Shown here: positions 35,250 to 46,900 of the stretch, piece after piece
How the letters are laid out: each line of letters starts with the position of its first letter
Position numbering within the stretch: position 1 is the first letter of the stretch
Assembly (NCBI RefSeq): GCF_000189635.1
Contig: NW_002476278.1
Coordinates: forward strand, 1-64,000
Length of the DNA stretch: 64,000 nucleotides
Reading direction: 5' to 3'
Origin: Tetrahymena thermophila SB210
Taxonomy: Eukaryota > Ciliophora > Oligohymenophorea > Hymenostomatida > Tetrahymenidae
Translations under genes and position numbers: made by a program
The notes under the pieces: model-generated
What the model was told of the DNA's origin: nothing
Database searches by the model: none
Seen by the model: only the letters and a program-made list of their open reading frames with translations

Positions 35250-38200
35250 AACTGTTCTAAATTTTATTAATAAATTAATCATAAATTTACCTTCTTTAAA
35301 TGCTTCTAATACAGACTTGTATCCTAACTAAGGATAAAGCACATCATTAAATATTTTGCTTGTAATATTTTTTTCAGCTTCATCTTTTCCTTTACAAGAT
35401 TTGTAAAGAAATTCCACTTCTTTTTTAAGCTGCTCAAAGTGTTTATTTTCTATTTATTCCTAATCTTAAGCTGCCTTATTGCTATTATCAGTTATATGTT
35501 CACTTGCCAAATCTTCTTTTATTTAAACAGGGTTCTGTACTACACTTTAATCATATGTGATCATTTTATGATTTTTTGTTTATGGTGAGCTATTAGCAGG
35601 AAAGTCATTTATAGTTTAATTGCTAAACCTACTTTAGCAAGATAAATATTCAGAATTTTAACCTATACTTATCCTGTTACTTTTGTATTCTTATAGATAT
35701 GGGGATTTGTTTTCTGGTTAGTTTGATGTTTTATCTTCTAATGTATACTATTGCTTTGAAGCGTTTGCTTTATCTATAACTAGACCTAGAGTAACTTTAG
35801 ACATTATTTCATTTATTTAATGCTTCTTTTTTTCATCATTATAATAGCCTATGTCTTCTAAAAAATTTTTAAGTTTTTATTATATAAAAGGGGTTTATAT
35901 TTCATCTTTAAGTAAATTTTCATTTAATTAGCTATTACTACTATCAATTTTATTACTTTAATTTTATGAATTAGGAAAATGACTGTTTTCATTATACTAT
36001 GAATTTAACATTAATACTTGATTTTTATCAGGGATCGTAGTATTTTACCCTTACTTATCTTAGGATTAAGAATTCATATTTTAAATTTACAATATTTCGA
36101 ATTCATTAACTAATGAAAGTGAATTTCTTGGTGCTTAACCTATTTCATCAATTAATTAATCATTATCCTTTTTGCTACCTGAATTACTACTTTTTACTTA
36201 AACTTAACTCTAAATAGGTGAGATATCCGAGCATCCCATTTGATCTAAACGTTTTAGCTATTAATCTTTCTAGCTAAAGCCTATCGAATCTTGATTATTA
36301 CTGAAAATATCATTTTCTATTGAGTTTAGAATTTAGTTTTAATTTATTACTTAGCTAAGAGCTTCTTTTTCTTCACGTATTAATTGATTACTCTTTTTTT
36401 CACTATATACTGCAGTTATATCCCCAATAAAAGCTTTGTCAAGTATTGAATTTGTCATATTTTATCTCCCTTCTAAACTAATGTCTTGACCACTTTAAAT
36501 TTTTTTATGAGATTAGTTATTCTAACTCAATTTTCCTTTTTAAATTACTAAAATAATACATTTTTTATTAATATTATTGTTGCATTTTTTTATCAAAATT
36601 ATGAAATTTTAAACTATACTCTGTAAACTCTTTAAAATAAAACCTAAGTTATAATTTTAGATTTTCCATTGTTAAGAATTATTTATTTATTTATTAATTG
36701 GGTGTAAATTAAAAATTAATTCATTAAATTAAGAATCTACAGTATTCATAGTATTATAAATATTAACTTTAGTATTTTCAATTGATTGATTAGAAATATT
36801 AAAATATCTAAAAAAATATAAAAAAATTACTTTAATTATCACTACATTGTTCATCTGAGCTATCAAATAAAAACTGAGACTATTTATTTTAATTAAGATT
36901 CTCATTTTAATAACCATGGTCTTCAAAATTTTCACTTTCTTCTTTGTAATCATATTTACCAAATAAATTTTTTCTAGTTGCTTAAATATCATTCATTTAA
37001 TTTCCAAAAATATTGAAATTCTTCTAATAGTTTTGACTGTTTTAATTCATATCAATTCCAAATATATTTTCTTTATCTTTTTATTCTACCTAAGACTAGA
37101 AGAAAGCACCACTTACAAAGCTCCTTTTTGACGTATTAGATTCTTAGATCATGTCTAATTTTGTTGTTAAATATTTGATTCTTGATTCCTTTAGTATATT
37201 AAGAGGTTCTGATTAGCTGCAATTATTCGAATTTTAACACATTTAAATAACTCCTTAACTCTAATCTGAAACTAAGTTTTAGATGAGAGAATCATCTAGT
37301 GTTTTATTTTCATCATTTATTGTTGCAGCTGAAAGTTAGCTTTCAGTGTCATCTGCTAACATTTTCGAATTACTTTTTGGTTTTTCTTATTGATATTTAT
37401 TTGAATTCTCACTTTTAAATTCATCTTATGTTTTTCTTGATTGGTTCTTCATTTTATCATTAAAATCTTTAATTTTATCAAGAATATTGCTTTGTAAACT
37501 GAAAGATTTGTCACCTGACTCAGATTTCATTTATTTATGACGTTATCTCAGATCCCTAAGGTTTGAGGGTTACTTTATATGCACTTAAGATATTAAAGGA
37601 TCTTTCTATTAAATTACTTAGCTAATTTAGTATCTGCTATCTAAGCTAGCCTAAGGATTAATGCTCTTTTCTTACAAAATCAATCCAGTATTTTGATTTT
37701 AAATAAAATTTTATCCCATTGGCTTGATTGAAAAAATGTTTGCCATATTATTTGATTACTCATTTTAAGATTTTTCTTCAAACATAGAATTTTTATTTTA
37801 ATTTGTTGAAATGATTGATTCAGAATTTTATTGTTTTTAATTTGCAGCAAAAAAATTATTGTTTTCATTTCTATTTGCTTCAAACTCAACTGTCATTTCA
37901 CTTGAAGATTAATTATTTTTTTCAGCTCCTTAAAATAATTTTTCTTATTAGTATTTATTTCTAAAAAATTGAGAACCATCTTATATACAAGTCGCACTTT
38001 TTTATTAAATGGAAGATACATTTGCACTATTTATAGGAGCGTCTTATTTAAAGAATGGATTTTATTCATCTCTTTTCTGTTAAGCAAATAAGTTATTAGT
38101 GTAACTAATGCTGCTAGTTCTCTACTTTTATTACAATTAATTTTAAAATCCTTTTTCTTATTCTTATTCTGCATTTCTACTAAATGTGTTTGAAGAAAAA

Positions 38201-38706
38201 TATTGATTAGGTGATACATCAATGTTTTTATTAAAATTTTGTTCACATAAAGGTTAATCTTATTTATAATTCTGATTAAAATTCTTATTTTGAATAGGCT
38301 GAGCATTTACTATGTTATCCATATTGAATATTTTCATATAATCATTACCAATTGTACTTTATTTTTGCTAAATTACCTTATCTTTAATTAAATATAAAAT
38401 ATTTTTTAATCTTTCAAACCCTTATTTAACAAAGTTACCTACTCCAAAAGAATGTGCCTAAGAGGCTTGAGGAGACACTGATTTATTTAGCTAATTTATG
38501 GAGTACCTTTATGTTTTATTTCCTACTTTTTACGATTATGTTCCTATTTATGTTAACGTTCTTCTTTTCGTGTTATTTCCACTATTAGAAAGATGATTTC
38601 TTTGTGGATAAGGAGATGGAGTGTTATTTTTACTCTTTTAACCACTTTTACTAGGAGTCTTATCACTTCTTAGTGAATTCATAAAATTGTTGCTAATCCT
38701 ATCCAT
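35184..38706 (-). CDS. Large Gln/Asn/Ser-rich protein, about 1,125 residues, unknown function
   Basis: Modelled as three exons (36831-38706, 35291-36766, 35184-35209). The reading frame is continuous across the 64-bp intron at 36767-36830. The first half is basic and Ser-rich (SDKTPSKSGQKSKNNTPSPY), followed by long Gln/Asn stretches with scattered FG dipeptides (SFGVGNF, NIFGID, NLFGK). The C-terminal end has a more ordered helical segment (HFEQLKKEVEFLYKSC and ITSKIFNDVLYPQLGYKS). No domain was recognised. It could instead be two genes, since a good Met lies at 36458 and TGA-free frames are common in A/T DNA. Coding character also extends upstream of 38706 to about 38830 (LAKKSLDLFKLMDRI), so the true start may lie in an unseen exon. 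Confidence 0.65.
35211..35249. repeat. TTTA microsatellite inside an intron
   Basis: About nine or ten perfect TTTA units. It lies in the proposed 81-bp last intron (35210-35290, minus). If unspliced it would encode a Lys-Gln-Ile-Asn repeat in frame, so splicing versus retention changes only a repeat tract. Confidence 0.85.
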
Positions 38707-39607
38707 TAATTTGAAAAGATCTAAAGATTTTTTAGCCAAATTAGTATTTATAAATATATTGCTCTTTAATTTATTATTGCCAAATAACTAAATTATATAT
38801 TTAATTAATGATAAAAATTCTTGCTAGATCTTTAATTTTAAAAATTTTCAATATCTTATAAATAGTTAGCATGCTAATTATCGATACTTTATAAAAATAC
38901 TTTTCAAATTCAAAAATTAAAGATAAAAATAAGAAAGTTAATAAAAAACGAATTTCAGCGGGAATAATAAAATTGTTATAATTACAATATCATTAACTAT
39001 CTATCTATTTATTTATCTTAAAAATTAAATCCTTAAACTAAAATAATTTTTCAAAAATAAATATATGTAAAAGATAGATACATATATATTAGTAACATGG
39101 ATAAATTTACTTAAATATTACATGTGATAATAAATTACAATATTTTATAGGTAAATTATTTTTGATATCTTAAATAAAATTTAAAAAAAAAAAACAATTC
39201 TTTAAAAAAATATTAAATAATTCTAATAAAAATAAATTTTAAAAATAGTTTTAAATCTCTATGAATTAATTATAAAAATATACATTTCTTTGTTTCTTAT
39301 CGATCTTAAATGTATGAGTTATTAGCTTAATATAATTATTCTAAAAATTTAATCTTAAAAGAAACATAAATATGAAGTTATATTAATTAAAATAAATATA
39401 TTTTAAAATTAAAGATAAGAATAATTTTAAATGTTTACTGTTTTGTTCAAAAAAATTAAAAAAGTTCTTTGCGTTATTGTTTACTAAACATTACTACAAG
39501 CAACTAAAAAAATGTTATTAAATATAAAAAATATCATTATTGATTAGATTTATTTTCATAATTAACTTTAAATCTTTTATCAATTTAATCAAATTTAGAT
39601 AAACAAA
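38707..39607. other. Divergent intergenic spacer
   Basis: AT-rich DNA between divergent starts. The part near 38707-38830 may contain an unmodelled 5' exon of the Gln-rich gene. Nothing else recognised. Confidence 0.5.
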
Positions 39608-40665
39608 ATGAATCAAAGAGTAATCAATCTAAAGGATAATAGTAAGGGTGCAAGATTAAAATCTATTTTAGGAATTATATTTTATTTCTATTGCTCTTAC
39701 ATTTTATGCACTTCTTTACTTGGTTATCTATTATATTAGACTATAGTACATAAATCTATTGGATCTTTAGCTATTATCATAGTAGTTTGCACTTATCAAT
39801 ATGGATTTGCAAAAAAATCAGAAACGCTCATTTCATTTTTTAGATACATGAATCTTCCAAACTATTTTAACGAGTGGACATGTACACTTGAAGAGCCTGT
39901 GAAGGAAAGTAAAGCTTTGCTCTCATATCACCCACACTGCATATTTAATTTTACTTTTATGTGGAATGGTGTTCACAATTGCTATAATCATATATTTTTA
40001 GCTTCTAGGATGCTCATTAATGTACCTTTCTTAGGTATAGCTGTTACCTTAATGGGTGTATAAAGTGTAATATATTATTTATATACAATCATTAGATTGA
40101 ATCAAAAAATAATTTGTCTTAAATTCAGTTTATTTATAAAAGCAAACCTTAAGGGTAAAACCTCAAAATTTTTTTTTTTTGTTGATTGTAGGTTGACCCA
40201 GGTAATATGGCTCGCTTGATGAAGTAAGGTAAAAACATAGGTGTTCTTCCTGGTGCCTTCGAAGAAGCATGCCTAACAAGTTAATATGAGCATAGAATAT
40301 ACATAAAGCATAGAAAAGGTTTTATTAAATATGCTCTTAAGTATGGATATACTATATATCCTTGTTATTCATTTGGAGAAAACTAGGTTTATTGGACTTT
40401 TACTCATTTTTTGAAGTTTAGAATGATATTGGCAAAAATGAAGTTATTGTCAGTATTGTTTGGATCAAGATTTGGTATAGCTCCTCATTATGATGTTTCA
40501 ATGCACTCTGTTGTTGGGAAAGGAATAGAATGCCCTTAAATAGAAAACCCATCAAAAGAAGATGTTGAAAAATATCACAAAATCTATGTAGATGCCATAG
40601 TAAATCTTTTTAATAAATACAAGAAACAATTTAATTAAGAAAATTAGGAATTGGTTTTGTACTGA
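39608..40665 (+). CDS. DGAT2: DGAT2-family acyltransferase, copy 1
   Basis: Two exons (39608-40066, 40192-40665), phase 0, 310 residues. Two N-terminal hydrophobic segments (IIFYFYCSYILCTSLLGYLL and LAIIIVVC) anchor it in the ER membrane. Family signatures follow: the catalytic HPH in LSYHPHCIFNF, SRMLINVPFLG, GVLPGAFEEACLTS (family PGG.xE), KHRKGFIKYALKYGYTIYP, SFGEN and VVGKGIECPQ. These are diagnostic of DGAT2/MGAT enzymes, which transfer acyl-CoA to diacylglycerol or monoacylglycerol for storage lipid. The exact acceptor cannot be told from sequence. A tandem paralogue follows about 1 kb downstream with identical exon lengths. Confidence 0.95.
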
Positions 40666-41642
40666 ATTTCTAAATTAAAAATAACAATTTTAGAAACTTG
40701 AAAAACAAATTACATCATTTATGTATTTTTTTTATTTTATAATCGAAAACATTCAATTTATTCTAAGATAAACATAGTAGAATTTATGTTTTTTAATTAT
40801 ATCAAATGTGAAACATTAACTTTATTTATTTAATAATAATAAGAAATATTTACGTCAATTAGAGCTAATAAAATTATTTAATTCATAAAATTTTGATTTT
40901 AACTAACAAAATATAAAATTTAGAAGAATCTTAAAAATTTAATTATTTATTTAACAAAAAATTATATATTTAGTTACTTTTTAGAAGGTAATAATTCTTT
41001 TATTCATTAACTCTCATAAAAATTAAATAGTTTTTAAATTTTAAAAATGGTAATTTAGTAAAATTTTTTTAAAATTGTATGATACAATAGTATTTATAAG
41101 AGAGAAACATGTAAATAATTTATTTTGGAATGATATTTTTGAGAAATTTTTGAAATAATTTATTACACTTATACCTTACTGAGAGAGAACATTAAACAAA
41201 TATAGTTGATCATTTTTCTATTAAAAAGTGAAATTTGTATTTACTATTGATAATTAAAGGAAATTGGGTGCAATTTGAATTACAAAAAAATTGCATATTA
41301 TACTTTGTTCTACTAATACCAAATTGCGTATACTAAAAGTAAAAAATTAAATCCTTTTTGAACTAAAGGCTGTATATATTTTAGGAGTTGAAAAATTTTT
41401 TAGATTAAAATACACATCAAATCAGTAATAGCTTGTGAGTATAAGCGTCATAAAATTATAACAGTGAAATTATTCAGCTCAATTTTCATAAGAATTTATT
41501 AAATTTAAGCATATTTAATTACCTAATTAAAATTAATTTAAAAATACATTCATCCAATATTTCATAATTGAAAATAATAAAAAAATTTCAAAAAAGTAAA
41601 AAAAAGTTTTGTAAAATTATTTAAAATAGTTTGATACTTAAA
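40666..41642. other. Spacer between tandem DGAT2 genes
   Basis: AT-rich DNA, no coding signal. It does not resemble the flanks of the pair closely enough by eye to mark duplication borders. Confidence 0.5.
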
Positions 41643-42798
41643 ATGGACTCAGAGCTTTTAAAATAAGACCATAAGAAGGTACCTAAAAACCTCTTAAAAG
41701 CATGGCTTGGAAACATTTTTTACTTCTATGTAATGTACCTTGTAAGTTTGTATCTATTCATCTTCCTCTTGTATAAGAGTCTTTATGAAAAGAGTATAGT
41801 GTCTGGAGCTATTCTTGCTTCAATTTGTACTTATTAATACTATTTTGCTAAAAGATCTGAAACCTTCATTAGGTTTATCAAGTGGATATAATTTCATTAA
41901 ATTTTTGAAGACTGGACTTTTGTTATGGAAGAACCTATTTAAGAAAAGAATTCTATGATAGCTTTCCACCCTCACTGTATTTTTAATATCGCCTTTGTCT
42001 GGAATAACCACATAAACTATGAGATAACTCCACTAGCATCTAGGATGATTTATAATGTTCCATTTACCGGTATCTTCGCAAGATGGATGGGAATATCTAC
42101 AGTAACTATTGACTATTTTTTCTATTTTATTTTAGATTTAATTTGAAATTATTAAAGAGAAATCCTAAGATACTTGAAATAAATAATATGTCTTAATTAT
42201 ACAAATTTTAAGGCAAAAATCTGTCAAATTAACTTTATTTTAATACTTAAAATTTGTCTAGCTATTCAAATATAGAAAAAAATTAGTTATTTAAAATTTG
42301 TAATCTAAATTTAAACAAAAATAGGTTGATGCTCAAAATATGAAAAATAAAATGAAAAAAGGATAAAACATAGGATTGCTACCAGGTGGATTTGAAGAAG
42401 CCACCTTGACAAGTACTAAAGAAAATAGAGTCTATATTAAGAATAGGAAAGGATTCATAAAATATGCATTGCAATATGGATATACAGTTTATCCATCTTA
42501 TGCTTTTGGTGAAAATAAATGCTATTATACTATTGAAAAATTCTTATCCTTTAGATTATTTCTTAATAAAATTAAGCTAGTAGGTGCTTATTTTATTTCA
42601 AAATATGGATGGATTCCTCGCCACAATTTCGGAATACATACTGTTATTGGTAAAGGAATTAAATTGCCATAAATAATCAATCCAACACAATAAGATATTA
42701 ACAAGTATCATGAAGTATATTTGAGTGAACTGATTAGTCTATTTAATAAATACAAAAAAATATATAATCAAGGAGATTAAATACTTAAAATTTATTGA
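41643..42798 (+). CDS. DGAT2: DGAT2-family acyltransferase, copy 2
   Basis: Two exons (41643-42101, 42325-42798) of 459 and 474 nt, the same lengths as copy 1, giving 310 residues with the intron at the homologous phase-0 position. Catalytic motifs are intact: MIAFHPHCIFNIAFVWNN, SRMIYNVPFTGIFARWMG, GLLPGGFEEATLTS, NRKGFIKYALQYGYTVYP, AFGENKCYY and VIGKGIKLPQ. N-terminal membrane segments are present (FYFYVMYLVSLYLFIFLLY). The GG in LLPGG matches the family better than copy 1's LPGA. Side-chain differences around the lipid-binding region may mean different acyl acceptors; that is inference. Confidence 0.95.
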
Positions 42799-43958
42799 GC
42801 AATAAACAAGCAAATAATCAGCTAAGATGATTAAATATGTTTTTGCAAAAAAAAAAAATAATAATCAAAAGTATAATTTAAAAAAAACATAATAAAATAT
42901 TATTTTAAAAACTTTTAATTCTTTTATATTTTTGTATTTTATGAGTTAATAAAATCTATTAATTTAATGTTTTAAAAACTAATTCATAGTTAATAATCTT
43001 TAAATGCTATTAAGTTTACATCAATAACTTTTCTTTTAAAAAATATTTAGAATTTTATTGAAAAAAAAAATGATTGAAATTGTTTGTCTAAACATTCAAT
43101 TTCATAAAAAATGTTTAATACATAGAAAAATTAAAATATATTAATATATATTGCATTAATTCTCAACCTTATATAATACATACAGATATTTTTTTTTTTT
43201 GGTTGATACTTTAATAAAAAATTAAATGTCTTTAATTGATTTAAAATTAAAAATATTATTAATCAAAATTTATAATAAATATTTTTATTACAGAAAAATA
43301 ATGTTAAAAAATAAAGGTCTTTCTAATAATAGTGATGCCATATCACTATATTTTAGAAAGAAATAAAGTTATCTCAAAGACTAAAATGGATTTAATTTTT
43401 TAATAAAATTAATTAATTTTGATAAATTTAAATAAATTAGTAAGCTAACCGATAAAAACAAAATGTTTATACTTAAAAATTTTTGTTATGTTTAGTTAGT
43501 GCTGCTAATTAAGATTATAAAAATATTTCAATTAAAAGTGTTTACTAAAATTAATAAATTTATGTATTCACTAATTCATTTTAGATCATTTAAATGGTTT
43601 TATGATTAATGTAATTCAAATAAATTAAAAATCAAAACATTAATTTTTATTTTTAATTGATATACATTCATTTAATGCTTTCACTTATTTAAATGGCAGA
43701 ACGTACAAATTTGTTTTAGTTTTTACAAATTAATTAATTTTCATAATTTTTCTAGTAATGTAGTTTTTTTGTTTTGTTTTACTTTGCTTTGTTTTCAGTA
43801 AAAATTAACAAAATATTATTACTCTTTTAAGTATTTAGTTTGTTTAGTTGGAATAATTTTAAGTGTGAATTTTTTGTTTCTAAACAAATAAGTAAGTTAA
43901 TTTTTTAATTAAATAAGAGTATAGAAGGGAGAGGTTTTGTTAGCAAGCAAGCAAATAA
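42799..43958. other. Spacer between co-oriented genes
   Basis: AT-rich DNA over 1.1 kb. No coding signal or organised repeat was seen. Confidence 0.5.
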
Positions 43959-46900
43959 ATGGATGAAAGACAAAGTAGTTTCTTCTAGTTTTCTAAAAAT
44001 TAAATATCAAAATTATAAAATTATTTAAAAGCTAATCCAGATTCAGACTATCTACCTTTTTTATCACCATAAAATGTAGCTTTGTTTTTTTATTTCTTTT
44101 CAAAAACAGCGTTAATTTATTTTTGATTAGTAAAATTATTTAGCTTAGGATTAGCTTAATAGCTACTAGCGAGATGATATTTAAGTTTTAAAATCGCATG
44201 GATTCCAGTAATTTTTTAAAGAATATAACTCAATGCTTAAATTAATGATCTTTCATTTACATTAAAAAAAGTACACCTGGCATTTAAGGAGGCTGCAATT
44301 TTGAATATTTGCTTGAATAAGATCTTAATGATAAATAATTTTCTAATTTGGTAATGGTCCTTGATAAATAATAACTGAACAAGGAGTAATTTAATAGAAA
44401 TATTGATTTAAATAAGATAAATTATTTACAGCACTTAAATAGCAAGAATGATATTTATATAAACTCTGCTTAATACAATAGCTTTTTGCAATCTTTAGAT
44501 TTTAGACCAAAGTTTGTGAGTAATGCTCATAAAAAAGAAAGCATTCAATCTAATAAGATCAAATAAATATATAATATAGAAGAGAATAGCAATAAAATAA
44601 AAAATATTTAACTTTAAAAAATAAAGTTGGCTAACAAAGAATAGTAATAAAAGTAATAGATTTAATAGGATTTTCGTTTGAAGAGCTCAAGCGAAATAAA
44701 ACCAAGTAGAGTTTTTATATAAAATAGAGAACGGGTAAATACGTATTCACTGATTGATCAATAAGGAAAGTAAGAGTCATCTATATAAAATCACTATGCT
44801 TCTTAAAATAGTACTTAAACATCAGCAACAATTAACAAAAGTAGTTCTAAAAAGAATAAAATACCTAATCTTAAATTTAATTCTACATACTACTTTAGTA
44901 GCAATACAAACTTTAATTCGAGCAGTAATAAAAAGTAAAGTAAATTTATAAAAGACTGTTTATCTACTCCCAGCAGGAATAAAACAAATAGTTATTTTTT
45001 CAAACGAGAAGAGACAGAGATAGAAGATGAAGACTTGCAAAACTCAAAAACCTAAAGGGTAGAAACAGATTTTTAAATTTACAACTCCACAGATGGAGTT
45101 TAAGAGTCTAAAAATAGTTTCAAAAGTTCTAAATCATCTTTTAATTATATAAATTCCCCAAAAAATAACAGTCTTTTTTATTCAAATAATAATAACAATA
45201 ATATAGTATAATATAAGTAAAAATAATTGAAAACTATAATAAATAATATTTTACCTTAAACTATATAATAAACTGTGAAAACACCACAAAGCTCTAATAA
45301 AAATACAGCTAGAAATATTATAAATTCTATGAATACATAAAGCAGCATTAATAATAAAATAAAACTACTGAATCTTAAAAATTTATAAACAGGTTCTAAT
45401 CAATAAAAATTTTTCACTGAAAGAATAGCTTTGAATAGCAATAACAACTAAGATTCAAAAACAATTTACCAAGATATGAGTTAGTAAGATGATTAAATCA
45501 AGTAAAAATTGGTCAAAGAAAACTTTAAATCATATTCAAATAAATAATTTTTATCTAAAAATAAAATTGAAAGCAAAGACAACAATTAAAATACAGAATA
45601 ATTAAAAAATAGAAATAAGATGGATTAAAATAATAGTGATGACAGTATTTTTTCTCCAAAAAATTAGTTAGAAAATGAAAAAATATTTGATGTTAGCATT
45701 AGATAAACTAGGTCTTAACAAAAGTAACATCTTTAACAAATAGAGTAAAATAAAATATTTCTTTAATAACCAGAAGAAAGTAAATAAAATCAATAAGCAT
45801 TTTAAAAAAATCATTAGCAAGAGGTAATAAGATTTTTTTAAAATAATTAAAAAACACCTTAAATTAATATTTCTAATTTTACTGAATAAAATAAAATTAA
45901 TTTAAATGAAATTGAAAAAAATAATTCTGAATAATCCGGAATGCCTGATGAGTAAGAAAATAATCAAAATAATATTGATAATTCTAATGATTGTAATAAA
46001 AACAATATAAAAAATGATTCAAACATTAATGAAGATCTTAATAATTAATTAATTAAATCAAGAAACTCTAAGAAATCGTCTTTTATTGATCCTTCTTAGC
46101 TAAATTTGCTGAAAAAAATGATGGAAAAAAAGTAAAATCAAAATTTTTAATAATAGAACGCTGCAAACTCAGAAAATAAATAAAATGAAGAAACCATAGG
46201 AAGCCCTAAAAATGAATTAAATATTTCTAATTTTAATCAGAACTAAAATGAGGAAAATTAAAATTTGCCAGCCTTAAAGCCAGACACACTTAAAAGAAAA
46301 TCCTTTATTAATGTAGATTAAGATAACTGTACGAGATACTTAGAATAATAAAGGGAAGATGAATATTTAATTGCATTGGGCTTAGATTATTATGGAATTA
46401 AATAATTGAGCCATTATTGTGATTTTTAAAAGAGTATTCAAAAAAAATAAAATACTAAAATGCATTAAGCTTTAAGTTCTTACTCTTTTATTAATAGTTG
46501 TAAAAGAATAGATCATAATCAATAGGATTATAGCTATTAGCAGTTAAATTTTGAACATTCTAAGAGAGGAGAAGAATAAAAAAAGAAAATTAATATTTTG
46601 GAATTAGATGTGTTTAATGATTTAGAAGATATGACTGTAAAAAATAGCTTAATTTTAAAAAAGAACAAAAATACTCTGGATAGAAAAATGCAACAATACA
46701 TAAAAAGAACATTTTTAGAATTTGAAAAGTAAGATAACGTATAAGATAGACCAAGTTAAGAGTCAACTTAAAAACAAAGTCAAGAGATTATTGATAGCAA
46801 AAATTCATAAAATAACTTATTAGAGTAATAAAAATAAAATATTTAAAATACTCTTTAAAAACTCAACACTTAACAAAACTCTCCTAAAAGAAGTTCTAAG

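Noticed and set aside
35184-35290. Reading the TTTA microsatellite as a Lys-Gln-Ile-Asn coding repeat
   Set aside because: A GTA...TAG intron with matching phase removes it cleanly; coding use is possible but less likely.
36831-38706. FG-nucleoporin identity for the Gln/Asn-rich protein
   Set aside because: Only a handful of FG dipeptides occur, without regular GLFG or FxFG spacing or a folded Nup domain.
41820-42011. 63-codon minus-strand ORF
   Set aside because: Antisense of the conserved DGAT2 HPH region; the plus frame carries the family motifs.
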